From assembly GCA_027924645.1 (NCBI GenBank), contig BSBN01000233.1, positions 9,690,501 to 9,754,500 on the forward strand: DNA of 64,000 nucleotides. The letters run 5' to 3'. A program made the position numbers and the translations under genes. The stretch is from Cunninghamia lanceolata. Its lineage: Eukaryota; Streptophyta; Pinopsida; Cupressales; Cupressaceae. The notes under the pieces were generated by a model. The model was not told the origin of the DNA. It saw only the letters and a list, made by a program, of their open reading frames with translations, and ran no database searches. Positions 22,500 through 35,900 of the stretch are shown one piece after another; position 1 is the first letter of the stretch, and the number at the start of each line of letters is the position of its first letter.

Positions 22500-23810
22500 T
22501 TCTTTCTCCATACTTGTTTGACTTTCTCTTCTTCTACCACCTCTTGATGCTGACCGGATGGTTTCTAGAAACCATTTTTGTAGAATTTTTTGTGTCCAAA
22601 ACCATTACACTTGTAGCACACCTCATTATGTTTTGGTGAGGCACTAGTAATTTTCTTCCCATAATTATTGTACTTTGCCTTGGATTGACAATCAATATCC
22701 CTGTGACCAAACTTGTTGCATACAAAGCATTATCCATAAAAGGAATGAGAGAATCTAGCATTATTCTTGGGAGATATGAAGGAATTATTTCTCATGATGT
22801 TGTTTCTTCTTTCCTTAGATCTACAGTTAGCACCCTTGTGTCCATATTTATTGTAGGAAAAATAATAACCATGAAATAAATGAGAGTTCACTACATTTTA
22901 CCTTGGGGGCCTAAATTAATTTTGACTCATCTTGCTCCTACATTCAAAAGCCTTGTGACCAATCTTATTACAAGCATAGCAATTGTCATTGAAAGCTTGA
23001 GAGTACCTGGTAGGAGCAGGTTGTCTTGCAGGTGGAGGACCTCTGAATCTTCCTTATCTCTAGATAGGAGTAAATTCATCTTCTTTTACATCTTTGGAGG
23101 CATTCTCAGGATTTTTAGTGCAAGCTTTTTCTTCCTTTATTTTAGATTTTCCTTCTGCTTTGAAATTATCATATAAGTTTGTAGATTTATTGGTGATAAG
23201 ACTTTTCCCCTTTTCAAAGCTAAGACCAAATTTTTGTTTTGATGGCTTTTGAGAGTTAATCAATTCATCAAGGATTATAGAACCTCCTTTTAGTTTTAAC
23301 CCCTTGTCAATTTATTCTTTTGCATTTTCCAATTCTTTTCTCATAGTGACAACTTCTTCCTCAAGTTTTGAACTTTCATTTTCTTTTTTAGTGAGTTTGG
23401 TATTTGAGCAATCTTCAATCCTCTTGTCTTCTTCAATTTTGACTTATAAATTAGCGATTATTTCTTCTACCTTCTTGAGGTTAACCCTGCATCCTTTTTC
23501 TTCTTCTATTTGAGATTTTAGTTTGTTAATTTCCTCTTTTAATTTTCCAGGTTGTGTCTTTAGTTTGTCAATTTTCTCCTCTAATTTTTCAAGCATGACC
23601 TCATATTTCATATTCAGTTCTCTTGCCTTATCCAAGTCATTAAGAGATGACTAGAGTTCTCCTTCAAGGTCTACCACATCTAGACTTAAGTCCCAACCTT
23701 CAGGTTCCATTAACTCCAGATCTGGTTCTAGAGTAAATATATCATTAGGCACTACTTCAGGTTCCATGTGTTCAAATGCATGATCTACCTCAGTTGTTAG
23801 GCTTCTAAAA
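22500..23810 (-). pseudogene. Gag-like coiled-coil and zinc-knuckle remnant of element F
   Basis: 23842-23304 encodes acidic then coiled-coil sequence (KLEEKIDKLKTQPGKLKEEI). Further along in element sense lie four knuckle remnants near 22990-22950 (CYACNKIGHKAFEC), 22850 (YNKYGHKGANC, first Cys pair damaged), 22740-22690 (CFVCNKFGHRDIDC) and 22620-22580 (CYKCNGFGHKKF, last Cys lost). Spacing is CX2CX4HX4C as in nucleocapsids. This mirrors D's 43220-42132. No RT, RNase H or integrase motif is visible in F. Confidence 0.7.
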
Positions 23811-23817
23811 GGAACTT

Positions 23818-23830
23818 GTCTCTGATACCA
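23818..23830 (-). promoter_or_regulatory. Primer binding site of element F
   Basis: The minus strand reads TGGTATCAGAGAC immediately inside the LTR that starts at 23833. TGGTATCAGAGC is the standard plant complement to the 3' end of initiator Met tRNA. Confidence 0.75.
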
Positions 23831-25513
23831 ATTGTTGAACACATCTGAAGACTAAGAGGGGGTGAATCCGTCTATAAAAAAATTTAACTGCTTCATTTTC
23901 AGATTAAATCACAATACATAGAGACATGATAGAAAAACATGCACCACATCAATTAACACAGTAACACCTAGATTTTTATGTGAAAAACCCAAAATGGGAA
24001 AACCACGTTAAGTGTTAGCTCACAATATATAATGCTTAATGTTATAAAGATTTAGAACTTTGGTTTAGGGCTACAACCCATGGAAGCTGCTACTCCTTGC
24101 TAACTTGCAAACTAGGGCTACAACCTTAGAGAAAGATACAAAAAGACCTTCTAAAGGCACTCACTATATGATAGTAGGATACATGAGAATTACAATGAAA
24201 ACATAGATATGAATTACTTGCAAGGAAGCATATGACTTATGTTCTTGTTGTAGTCCCCCTTTTTTGCACCATCACTCCATTATACCGACTTAGCGCATTT
24301 CATGCCTTTTTTTCATTTTTGCTTACTATCTCATTCACAAATGACCAATTTTCTTCTATATATATCCTTTACAACACTATAAGGCCTCAATTACGTCGAC
24401 ACCAAAAATACCTTTAGATGAAATGTGTGATTAACAATCTTGGTCAGCTTGCAAAGAGCTATGTGATAGAGAAGGAGTGCAAAATATCAACATGCAAAGA
24501 AGGATATAATCATTATAGTCCTTGAAATCATTACCAAAAATTCATGCAACAACCACTGATAGAAAATAAAACCTGTTCCTTTAAACTAGGTCGGATATGC
24601 TATTTTGTCTTTCAATATTGCAAAAACATTTTGCAAAGATCCAAAACACTTGATACTTAGATATGACATGTAAAACACTTGAATACACCTTCTGATAAAA
24701 CCGCAAAGATTTATCTACAATTGCAAAGAAATACGAAGTTGAATACGTTCTCTTTCATGACTCTACCATATGTTCCATACTATGAATGCCTTAAGAAAAA
24801 AATTCAATAAGTTGTGTTTGACTGTGAAACACCAAAATGGAAAGACAATATGTTTATCTACATATCCTCCTTCATTTTTCACTTGATAGCTTCTCTGGAC
24901 CAACATTTAGATGTATTCATTTCCATGTCAGATTTAGTTTCTATCAATACTATCAATACACTTAAAATTGAATCCTTTCTCTTTTTTGTCTCTTTCTGAA
25001 CCAACACACTCTTGTCTTTACACATGTTTCCACTCTCTAGACTAACCCAAATGTCTCCTTATGCCTAGTTACCTCTTTTTGGATTGCTTGGTTATACTCC
25101 TCGAAGTGATTCTCTATTGTCCATACTACCTACCCTTGGACTAGAATCCGTAGTATTCGATATACATCCTCAAGTGTCACGGTCATCTCACCTATGGGTA
25201 GATTGAAGGTAGACGTGTTTCCATTCCATCTCTCATCAGGGTCATCATCATACTACTATGATATTTAATTGTGGGCTTTGTAAAGACCCACCACAGACTA
25301 GTATCCTAAAGGAGACTATGGTCCTCGATAGAGATAGTACCTATGTTGTCCTATAGTAATGTCATGAGTTGACCACCAGTGTACTCCTACATCCTAGGGA
25401 TGTCCTGTGCATCAAACACATTTAAATTAGTACATATTCATCAAAAATCAAACAAACATACATATCTACTCCAATTATGCCTTGCCCCTTAGGCGCTTGT
25501 CCTCTCTGAACTT

Positions 25514-25600
25514 GGGTGCCCCAAGAAGACATGGGTGCCCCAGGAGGACCTGGGCACCCCAGGAGGACTAGGATGCCCAAGGTGGACTTGGGCACCGTAG
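25514..25600. repeat. Degenerate 19-bp minisatellite
   Basis: Four and a half units of GGGTGCCCCAGGAGGACCT type (25514-25532, 25533-25551, 25552-25570, 25571-25589, partial to 25600), GC-rich against an AT-rich background. Confidence 0.85.
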
Positions 25601-26062
25601 ATAGGGACCTTTGTACATTACTCCTTAAAGGCATGCAAAATAATAAAAAGTACATGAAATTGAAAGAAATTGATGTGAGAAGTACATTTTAGAGTCCTAC
25701 CTCATGCTCAACTCGCATGTCTGTCACTCAGGACCGTAGTGCATCCAGCCTTGGGGCCTAATATGGATGTTGGGTTAGCATTGTATCTCTCTCCTTCTCC
25801 TCTTCTTCTCCTATGAAAGTAAAAATGACAAATGAATGGTGAAAAAGTGAAAACTCCCTTTACTTATAGTAAATGGATGAGAATTCCTCTTCACTATCTA
25901 GGAGCAAAATATGCATAACAATCTTCAAACATCTCCATCTTGAGTTTTTAAACTCAGATTTTTGTGCCATTTGTTGTATTGTGTTGTGCGGAGAAAAAAA
26001 TCTACACAACACCTTGTCATAAACTACACTAAAATTCTAAGTATGAAATAATACTATATTAC

Positions 26063-26146
26063 AGTGCACTTCAGAGAAAATTCTTTGAAGTGCACTAAAA
26101 AGTCTTACCCCTTAGTGCACTTCAATGAATTTTCTCTGGAGTGCAC
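26063..26146. repeat. Two related imperfect palindromes
   Basis: 26063-26096 reads AGTGCACTTCA...TTGAAGTGCACT and about 26113-26146 repeats the same outer arms (AGTGCACTTCA...GGAGTGCACC) around GAATTTTCT. A third, decayed half copy lies near 26185-26205. These could be miniature inverted-repeat remnants, but no target duplication was found. Confidence 0.5.
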
Positions 26147-26373
26147 CTCTTCATTTTTTGATCTACAAATAAGTGTAGTTAAGAGAATTTTCTTTGAAAT
26201 GCACCCAAAAACATTCTAAGTGTAAAAGTGGAGAATTTTTCCCACTTTACACTAAACACTGTCTTGAAGTGTAGAAGTGCAGAATTTTTCCACAACTGCA
26301 CGAAGATGAGTACTTGAAATTTTTCTAACTCTAGAAAGATTTTTGAAAATCATTTTTTGCAATCTACTATCAA

Positions 26374-27177
26374 ATGTCTAAGCCTTCTCTGAAGAAGAAA
26401 AATATGAAGTACAAGTATCAAGGTGTGATCCCGATGACCTCAATGGAGTTTAACATGGATGATATTAGGAACATGAAGATTGGGCATGTTAACATGACAT
26501 AATTTCTGGAAAGAGTGAATAAACAACCTATCACTTCACATATGTAAACCATCCTAAACATTAGCATCATTTAGTTTTTGCCTTCCTAATGTCAGCTCAG
26601 AATCCAGAGTTTGTGTTGGCCATGGCAGCTAAGTTTGATAAGGAAAGAAAAAGCATATCAGATGTAGAGGTTAAAGTAGTGATCAAGTTGGATGCAAAAT
26701 TCTTTAATAAGGTCTTCATGTCCCTTGACATTGATGATTATTCAGATCTCACCATAGAAAGAGTATAAGATCACTATGATAAATATTCAAAGAAATGTAA
26801 GAAAGTCATCAACATCTGGTGGTTCAAGACTCCTAGGCCCACAATTGCAAGATGGCCAAAGAACATTCATCGAAGTGAGTTCATTAAGGAGTTAGGTGAT
26901 CTTATTACCCTCTTAAGATGAGTGAAAGGGCTTCCTACATCCAACACTTTTTAAGAATGGATGTATCAATATATCCATGTCATTAAGAAGGGTAACCAAA
27001 AGATATTTTGGGTAAAACAAATTAGTGACTTGATTTGTGAGCAACTTTTGAGAGTGTCTACATCACTAAAGTTTTATATGAATCCATACTTAGTGTATGT
27101 TGCTACTTCAATGAAGCACTTTCCTGGTCTTTCTTCAAAAGGTGGCAGAAGAAAATATCTAGTATATGAGTGCTACC
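26374..27177 (+). pseudogene. Gene G, first part (decayed relative of the U3 gene, opposite strand)
   Basis: A plus-strand ATG at 26374 begins KPSLKKKNMKYKYQGVIPM. After a frame change the main frame runs from about 26600 (AMAAKFDKERKSISDVEV) to 27177 (MKHFPGLSSKGGRRKYLVYE). It has several stops. The frame continues without a gap at 46635 when the solo LTR and one copy of its CTACC target duplication are removed. The continuation contains FPTFIYIRVSCLNGNP and MLPRYLGDKLILMELKK, clearly related to FATFSYIRVEGFEGHP and MLPRYPTDVVVLMEFIRQ in the U3 gene. Whether G was a host gene or part of an older element is not resolved. Confidence 0.65.
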
Positions 27178-27991
27178 TGTTGATCATGATGTTAGTCATA
27201 AACAAACATAGAATAAAAGTTACACAACAACCTTTACTCATCTTGAAAGATATGATGAATTCAAAGAATTCATGATCTCAAGTCTCTGTTGATTAGGTCT
27301 TAATCTTCTGACATTATTCAAAGGTTGATGTGTGTTGCTGTTTCCATTTTGGGGCCGTACGTAGATCTCATCAGTAAGATAATGTTTCCTGTAATGATGT
27401 TGCATAGAGAGTTATTTCTACATAGGATATACTTCAAATATTGTGTCTATCTTCAAAACTTTGCATGATATTTGTCATTTTGACATGCTTTAACTTCAAA
27501 TATGCTGAATATGTTCATTTATCTATGGGATGTCTGCATATTTGCAATATTTGCTTATGATTGTCGATTATTTGCAATTATGATGATGAAATGCTCTGAA
27601 ATTGAAAGACATACTTCAAATTAAAGTTGAACCTTTAGTTATTGATCCACATACATACTTGATACTGTCATGAGGAGAAGAAATCCAACCATATGTTCAC
27701 CAGGATATTCCACAGCTAGATACAGTTGATGCAAACTTAAGAGGATGATGAATGAAAACAATACATGCAAAATGATGAGCACTCCAAGGGATGCAGCAAA
27801 TCAAAGCACATATCCAGAATTTAGACATAGATTACTCAAGATTTATGAAGATTTGTAATCTAAATACTCTTCTCTTTCATTAAGTATGCAAAAGACATGT
27901 ACATATACAATAGCTTTGAAATGAGTCCTGAATACTTCAGCAAATAGATTTCAATTAAGTTTCCAATGTTTAAAAATCAGGCATCCCTACA

Positions 27992-28121
27992 CCTTTTATA
28001 GAACAAGATGAGGGATCTATTACAATTGATCTACGATCAAGATTTATCTATTACAATCTATGGTTCACATTCATTCACTAAGTCAATTCCTTCCATGTGG
28101 CACAGGTTGCCAGCTGGCAAC
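27992..28121 (-). promoter_or_regulatory. TATA box and palindrome in the solo LTR
   Basis: TATAAAAGG on the minus strand at 28000-27992 and GTTGCCAGCTGGCAAC at 28106-28121. The palindrome is intact although the surrounding LTR has diverged. Confidence 0.6.
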
Positions 28122-28169
28122 CATCTAGACAACTTATACTTTCGTAAGTATCTAATGCAGATATTCCCT

Positions 28170-30899
28170 TTATGATGCATCCTCATCAGGTTCTTTGTCA
28201 TCATCATCACTTTCACCACTCTCGCTATCCTCATCATCATCATGATCGTCCTCTTGAATATGGACCTGCATAGCTGTTCTAATATTCTCATATGCTAGCA
28301 CTATTTTCTCCAATTCTCCACCATCCTGAGTTCTCGCTTTGGTGATGGCATCTTTATGTACCTAATATTTGCTCTGGAGAGATTCCAACTTATTCCTCCT
28401 GCTACTGGATGTTTCATTATAATCTTCCACCTTGACCTTTATTCTCATTACTTTATCCAGTACTTCTTCTGTCAGGTGTTTGAGAGGGTCTTCAACAACT
28501 AGCTGGAAATTACTATGTAGAGCTTTGATGACAAACTCTTCATCTTGATTTTCAATCTTGCCTTTTGCATCTCCTTGCAATGCTTCCAAAACCTTAGCCT
28601 CATGGCACATCATATCATGTAACTTCATGCTGATATTCCTTAGTTTATTATTGCATCTTTTAAGCACATCACATTCAAATCTGACGTCCTTATTCCAGAT
28701 ACCAATCAATAAGGCTATGTTATTATTTAGTACCTAATTCCTTATTAGAATCTATGGATCAATCTTCTTCATTTCATCCAAAATGTTCATGATCATTTCT
28801 AATTGAAATGACCTCCTGCCGATTTCCATCTGCAGTTTATCTACCTTTTTCCTAGAGGTGCCCAAAGAATTCCACCTCTTCAAAGAGGCCTTTGCCACTT
28901 CCTCAGCTCCATCGAGCATGGACAACATCCATTTCAACATTACTACTGATTCATGCCTCATGAGGTTCAACTTATTGACCTCCTCCTGAGAAATAGAAGT
29001 CAATGGGACTGCATGATCACCGGATGTATCGCCAGGGTTAATTATCCCTCTTATATATGCATGCAACTGAGCAATGTGCTCTTTATGCTGCTTATTCTTC
29101 TCTTTCTCTCTCTTAACTCTTTGAGTTAATGAATCAATAATGTTCTTACCTTCTTGGCCTTCCTGATCCTCATTGGCAAATCCCAAATCCACTGTAGTAA
29201 TCTGGAATTCATCTAGAGTGATCTTACCTTTTTCTTTATCAACTGCAGGAATGACTACTTGGGTTGTTCTCCTGCCTGTATCAGGATCCCTTTGTATTGC
29301 AAAAGTTATTCAAGCCTTTCTCTTTGGCTTTATTAGAGTTTCTGTAAATAATGTGGATACATCAAATTCTTGTATCCCTATGTTTGACTCTTCACCAATT
29401 TCTTTCTCGAGCCATGAAGGAACTTGATCTTTGAGCTGTTGTTCTCCATCATCATCATGATGACCACCCTGATCTCCAATATCCACCATCATGTTCGATG
29501 GGGAGGGTGATCTCGTTATTTCTTCCTCATGATGCTCCTCATGAGGGTGATCTTTGGGTATATCCTCCTATTGAGGAATTTTTTTTTCTGGAGGGTGATC
29601 TTGTTGATCATCTGCATGTTCATCCTAATCTTGATCTTTTGCTTCCTCCATGGGCATCTTATCTACCTTAACAATTTCCTCATCATGAGGCATATTTGTT
29701 TCTGTAGATATTACTATATCTACCTTAGGCTTGTCCACCTGATCTGCAGCTACAATTTGTTCTGCAGGTGTAACAATTACCTCTTGCACTTTTAGGGTAG
29801 GATCATCTAATATATCTGTCTTTTCTCCTCCCTTGTCTTGTACTTCAACTATCTTGGGCCCAACAGGTATTTCCTCTTGTTGTTGCTCACCCATATCTAA
29901 AGTATGGCTTTCTATCTCTATCATCTTTACTTCCTCAACATTTTCTTCTTTATCCTGAATATTTCCTCTACTTTCAAGACTTGCATCCCATCTATAGGTG
30001 AGATCAATTACTACAGGACTAGTTACCTGCTTAATCAATGTATCAAGCCCTATCTCTTGAGCTACCTTTTCTGGGCATTTCTCTTTTTCTGATTCCACTT
30101 GCTTTATCTCCTCCAACACTATTTGTACTAATGGAGTTCCATGAGGAGTTATCTGGGTGCCAGTAGCAAGGGTTTCCATTTTCTGTGAAGCTACATCCTT
30201 CACTACCTCATCATCGGATAGGTCAACTGTCTCCTCCAATGAAACAATACCACTTTAGAGTATCCTAGAGGTTTCTTTTACCTGTTCTTCTGCTAATTCA
30301 GTTTTGAATTTTACAATGGTAGGGAGTGGAACATTATGCTACAACTCTTTCTTGAATACCTCCCCGCCTGCTCCCCTCAACATTATGGGAGTTTGTCTTA
30401 TTTCACCTCTCATAGCAGTCCTCGGTTTCTTAGGTGTAGTGGTTACCATCTAAGGTGTTTTTCTCTTCCTTGTGAAGGACAAAGGGCCTTCTTCTTCAGA
30501 TTCTTCCTCTAAAGGAATATCCTTTTCTTTATTTTTCATTCTTCTGTGAGGCTTGATCCTCCTCATATGCAATAGTAGTTTGTGCCGTTGGCCTCTAGAT
30601 TTGTTTGGCCTTTTGTTTATCCTGAGGAGGTTGTACTGATGATGCTGATGCTTGTCCAGATCTTGATGCATCTTCAACAGGCACTATCACTCTTTCCACT
30701 ATAACCCCTTTGGGTTCAGGATCATTCCTCTTACCTCTTGAAGGTCTCTTGCTTTTTTCAGGAGGTGGTGCCTTCTCTCCTTTGGATTTCCTTTTCTCGA
30801 CCAGGAAATCATCAAATTCACCCTCAAGAACTTCATGTCTCTTCTTCTTATTGTCAACAATGATGACCACTCCTTTCTTCTCCAATATACGTATCTACT
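28170..30899 (-). pseudogene. U3 gene in the solo LTR, C-terminal part
   Basis: Matches the middle and C-terminus of A's U3 gene: the Lys/Pro-rich stretch (VEKRKSKGEKAPPPEKSKR), the acidic middle (SPVVIDLTYRWDAS) and the coiled coil (KREKEKNKQHKEHIAQLHAY). The Asp/Ser-rich tail (QEDDHDDDEDSESGESDD) ends at TAA 28170-28172. It keeps Trp where A's copies have the shared TAG (after LIEK) and lacks their 28-bp deletion, so it preserves the older state. It has its own stops and frame breaks. Element E interrupts it at 30900. Confidence 0.82.
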
Positions 30900-32342
30900 T
30901 GTCATGCCCACATTTTCCATGTGGTCACAACACGCGTCACACGTGTCATAGCCACATCTGTCATGTGGTTATGACATGAACTATCAAATATTTTCTCACA
31001 CAACCCTAGAAACCCCCTCGCATGCATAAGCATGCTTGGTGGTGAAACGCCCAAGGTGAAAATACTACAGTTGTTGACGGGGTACAAGTACAATTGCGTG
31101 CAACTAGACACAAGCAGTCCAACAAGGGGGTCTCCTTGACGCCGTTAACGTCGCTACAAGATTTATATTTTCGAGGTCCCTAACCCTAATTCTCGGCAGA
31201 TTTCGACAGCATAACGCCTTACGGCATAAGTGGGAATTACTCAACACTATACTACTTACGGAGTTCCCTGATAGGTTAACAACTTCCCACGACGCCTTGT
31301 TCCTACTAAACTGACTCGTGATCTCCCTATTGCATCATTTTTCAACAAAGCACGTTTGTCTGTCTCCTCTCTTGTTTCCTGAAACATACTCCTTCGACTT
31401 AGCATTCTCAACAAGGCAGTTCATTTCCCCTCTCTTCCATTTCTCTGGATCTTAATTTTGATTGTATTTTTATCGTGCTCACCTTAACTATTTCTCTGAT
31501 GTTTTCGTTTGTTTATATTCTGGTCTCTCTCTTTTGGGTCTCTTCGTATTCTTTATGTTTATCCTGTCCTTTCTTCATATTCTACATCAATCAGAGTTAT
31601 CACTGTATCTATTTCCTAACATCCAGATTTCCCAAATCCTACAGGCCGATTTACTACTTCGCTGGAGTCAGTTTCCTGATTTTCTCCGATCTAGGATTCA
31701 CCGTGTATTAATTAAACCTATTCCTAAGCAAATTAAGCGGAAGGATCCATCAACTTAGTTCTCTTATCCCATGTGGGAAATGCCGCGCATTTTCTCTTCT
31801 GTGTTTTCCAATGTTAGTTTTTCTTCTTCTTACTCTCTCGCAGGTTTTCTTCTCTGGACGTTTACTAACTACAGTTGAGATTAAAATGGCCTCACATGGA
31901 ATGTCTGTGATGGCTTCTTAAGTTTATTTCTAGTGACCTTTTAAACAAGGGGACGCGTAATTTTTCCTCTTCATTTTCCTGGTTATCAAATCGCGTTGAT
32001 AGTTAAACTTCCGAGAAACTCTTCTCGGAATGTTATAATATTGTCCGTTATGCTTTCTCCTTAAATTATAATTTTATTTTCTCTTATTATTGGAAAGAGA
32101 AAATGGCCCCTCTGGTGAATTATATCACTTAATTAATTGATGTATGCACCTATATACGTATATATACCGATTGTATATACACATATATAAATAGATATAT
32201 AAATATATATTATTATTAAATAATTACCATTATTTATTATTATTAATTACCGTTGTTAGATTATTTTATTAATTTATATAACGATTATTACTATTGTTAT
32301 TATTACAACTGTTATTCGTCTATCTCTTTTTTTAATATAGTA

Positions 32343-32369
32343 ATATATATATATATATATATATATATA
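32343..32369. repeat. AT dinucleotide microsatellite
   Basis: About 13 uninterrupted AT units within an AT-rich part of element E. Confidence 0.9.
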
Positions 32370-32810
32370 CCATTGTTATTGCTTGTAAGAGGCTCTCCTC
32401 TTTATAAAATAAAAGCTAAATCATGGAAATATTTCTTATGTTATTTGGTTAAATCATTTTCCAATAGCAAGCCCTAAAACCATTTTACTAAGGAATTGTG
32501 CCCTAACCCTTTTTTGATTTGGTTTGGAGGTGCAGGGTGAAGAAGGGCAGCGCATATGGAAGAGCAACCCATGGCAGAGGTTGCTAGCAGCAAGGCCGCA
32601 CCAGGGGAGGCGTCGAGGGGTATCCATTGGCGGAGGCCCGCACGAAGGATAGCGGCGGAGTGGAGTATGGGCAGCGCCGTGGCAGCCACGATGAGGGGAG
32701 GCCAGGGCCGGGGTTTTGTTAGCTCGCGAGAGGCTTGCTTGGTGGCGGAGGAGTGATGCTGTGGGGAGTCCGCGGTCACTCGGTCGCAGACTGTAGTTTA
32801 TCTTACGGGG

Positions 32811-32938
32811 GGGTGTGGGGAGGGGCGGAGCCCCCACCCACATCCCACGTAGTGGGGTGTGGGTGGGGGCTCAGCCCCTCCCCACACCCAATGAGAGCCG
32901 ACGGGGGTGGTGGGAAGGTTCAAACCCTTCCCACCACC
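32811..32938. repeat. GC-rich inverted repeats in element E
   Basis: Arms 32811-32845 and 32855-32889 are 35 bp long and complementary except at two positions, separated by 9 bp. Each arm is itself partly palindromic (GGGGCTCAGCCCC in the right arm). A second hairpin, 32906-32918 with 32926-32938 (GGTGGTGGGAAGG), follows directly. Open frames on both strands here are by-products of this structure. Confidence 0.85.
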
Positions 32939-35900
32939 ACACCACATTGTTTTAGTATGTGTTGTGTAATACACAGCGGCCAAACTGCGACCCATTGTAA
33001 TTTTATTTAAATTTTCTCCTTTGAAATTTCCTCTATATTATTAACTCCTCAAAAACACATTTTGATAAATTTATATATATCTATATATAAATAAATATAT
33101 ATATATATTTATTTATTTATTTAATTAACCCACAACTTTCAGTCAATATATTATTTTTTTTTTTTTACAGAGAAATTTAAAAGAAAAGAAACAGAGAGTT
33201 AAATAAGTAAGTCTATTAAATATAACTCTTTTATTTTTTATTTTTTTTTATTTTTATTTTTACAATCGTATTAATAATTTTCTTTCACAGGTAACTTTAT
33301 AATAACAGAGAAATGAAGACAAATAAATCTAATTTATCTTACAATCTCATTTTCATATAATAATCAAACATCTCAATTGTAGAGACAAACAATAATCCTT
33401 TCAAATGCGATATACAATTATGGACCCTTTAATAATTGAAAATTTTAAATGCAAGATCGACTTAAATTTTTTTTTTATCTATCAAGTTCAATTTTAGTTC
33501 ATTTAATATCAACTAATACTTAACATTGTAATTACAGGAACTTAAACGTAAATTTCTTAAACAGCCATTTACACCCTACTTAAGAAATATATAAGAAATT
33601 ACGGAAATTTGACTTCATACATTTATTGTTAAACGAGGAATCTACTAAAATCGATAATTACTTATATATATCTTTTCTTTCCTTACTTCACATATTGCTG
33701 ATTTCAATTTAGTACATAATAATTTCCAATAGAGAATGAAACAAAATCAATACACTTGCATTGTCTCACAACTACTTACAACTACAATATCTAAATGTTA
33801 ACAAAATTCTTACTTTCCTCCAAACACCTCCAAACAATATTCTAGTTAAACTTAAACACTATTGTCAAGATCCACATACAAATTCACCTCTTAACAACTT
33901 CTGCTCCAATATACATAACTGTCAAAACTCACAACTAATTAACAACACTGAAAGGAAGAATTTCTCTCCTTCCCAAAACAATAATTTATACAACTTCAAA
34001 GGAAGAGATTCCACAGGATGTAGCTCCATGAACCAAATACAGTGCTCCTCCAATTCCAACCACAAGCTTCAAAAGGAAACCTGCGTATCAAAGACAAACA
34101 AAGAAGAAAACACCACTCATATAGCTCTCCTCCCTTCTGTAGACCCGCAAGAGGGTCACCCCCGAGCTAAGGAGACCATACTCACACCTGGGTAAACTCA
34201 AGCAATCCACTTCACAATAGGAGCAACAACAAACCCAAAGCACACAAACACCCATGGATAATTTACACAACACGAAAACTCAACAACAGTGAGCTTCATA
34301 AGGGGCAGGAGAGTGGACACACTTGACTCCAGGGTGACACCCTTACAGATATTATAACCAATACAAATCTCTTGGCCTCAAACCAAGTTTGATCACAAAA
34401 TTTCCCAAAGAATCTGTATCTGACTCTCAAGTCAAGAACCAGTCTCAAATACAAGCCCTCAAGGCTTTCAACATCCCAAAAGAGAAAAATAGGTATGCAC
34501 CCGAGGAGGATCACTCCTCCCCTACCCCAAACTTGATGAGCATTTCTCCCAAGTGGGAGAAGCTCTGTCAACAACCCAACAACAGATCCCACAGAAATAA
34601 ATCTAAAACACAACAAATAAACATCTTTCACACAATTTTTCATACAACATTCAGATATACGAAAGAAAGGTAAAACCAAACCAACCTTACAAAGTCCTTC
34701 TGGAATGAAACTATTGCAGAGTTCCACTGAGATCTCTTCCAACCTTAGCCACCAACTCCTTCTTCCTTTCATCCTCTCAAGCTAACTTTCCTATTCTGGC
34801 AATGAAAATAAAACTCTCAAAAAAAAATCAACTGACTCCCTTCCCCTCCAAAAATGGAATTCAAATAACCCAAAACTCTCCAGTTTAGAGGAATGGGGAG
34901 GTGACACTTGTCACCTCCTCACCGTTCCCAAAAACCACTATTATGTCCCAAGGGATGAGTGTTGGCTTATGTCACTCACCCATCCCTAGAGTACTCCTTA
35001 TCCCTCTCCTCATGTCATTTCTCTTACGCATGGGAGAAATGAAAGGAGTTAAAGGAGGAAAAGATAGGTGACCCATGCCTCTTCTCCCTTCCTCCAACAT
35101 GGATGACCCCATAGCACATGGGGAATCTCACTAATGGTGAGGGTGACTTCAAGTCAATCCCTCTATAATGGATGGGTTTGTAGTCATCTCATACCTTGGG
35201 AGTTGAAGAGGGATGGGTTGGGTGTTGGTACAACCCATCATGTCCCCCCCATACCTCCAATTTTCGCCACTTAACTTCAGGGGGTAGTTAAGATGACTTG
35301 ATGGAGGTTACCCAAGGGTTACCCATGCCAAATGGGGCCCTAGACCCATGGGGTATGACCCAGGGTCAACTTTAACCCATTCTGGACAACCTTGGTCAAG
35401 GTAAAGCACAAGAAAAGGCCTCCAAGATTTAAATAGAAGAAAATAAATTCAAATTCAAACTTTTTACAACACAAATCATAAGTCAGTGTTACAAGAGGGT
35501 AGACCAACCCATTCGACCTTATGAAAGACCACATTACAACACCATATCAAACACAGAGTGATCTTGGTTCCTTGTGGAACCAGATCGGCTTAACAGGGAA
35601 TAACAATAACAAGGTGCGGAATGATCTCCGAAATCTGTGGTTTGATTAGTAAATTCGTGCACACTAAATTGCAAGATCAGTTTCACATATAATCATCATA
35701 GCTGAAGCAACTTAAAAACATGCATTATCCTGTCATAGTTCTAAATAGCATAAATGAAATCATATTACAATTTTCCATCATCACCTAATTAACTTTTCTG
35801 AAATGTAAACTTATCCAAACATCACCCAATTAGTTTTTCCGTAAACAGAATAAAGTTTAATAGTTTAACAAGTCTGAGAACTACTATCCCAAAAGTATCA

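Larger units (their letters stand above)
21277..24000 (-). mobile_element. Element F: old, pol-less LTR element truncated by A (right end not determined)
   Basis: A degenerate relative of element D in the same orientation. From right to left it has the start of an LTR (23833, TGTTGAACAC, followed by GAGGGGGTGAATCCG as in D), a primer site, a coiled-coil region, four zinc-knuckle remnants and the N-terminal part of ORF1. At 21277 this is cut by the end of A's LTR; the rest must lie left of A, outside the window. I could not find the right end of its LTR, which by analogy with D (1.09 kb) should fall near 24.9 kb. Confidence 0.7.
23833..26373. other. LTR start of F and unassigned AT-rich DNA
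   Basis: The first part resembles D's LTR (TGTTGA, GAGGGGGTGAATC, AACACAGTAACAC...GTGAAAAACCC). Beyond about 25 kb I see no coding region and no element end; the stretch holds a 19-bp minisatellite and two palindromes listed separately. It then meets gene G at 26374. Confidence 0.4.

Noticed and set aside
22880..23176. Plus-strand frame 22880-23176 resembling a membrane protein
   Set aside because: Antisense of the decayed zinc-knuckle and Lys-rich region of element F.
32454..33010. Open frames on both strands in element E (32454-32843, 32735-33010)
   Set aside because: They arise from GC-rich inverted repeats; no conserved motif.
33761..34772. Open frames at 33761-34195 and 34296-34772 as a gene in element E
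   Set aside because: No recognisable domain, low-complexity Asn/Gln/Ser composition, and no support from a second copy.
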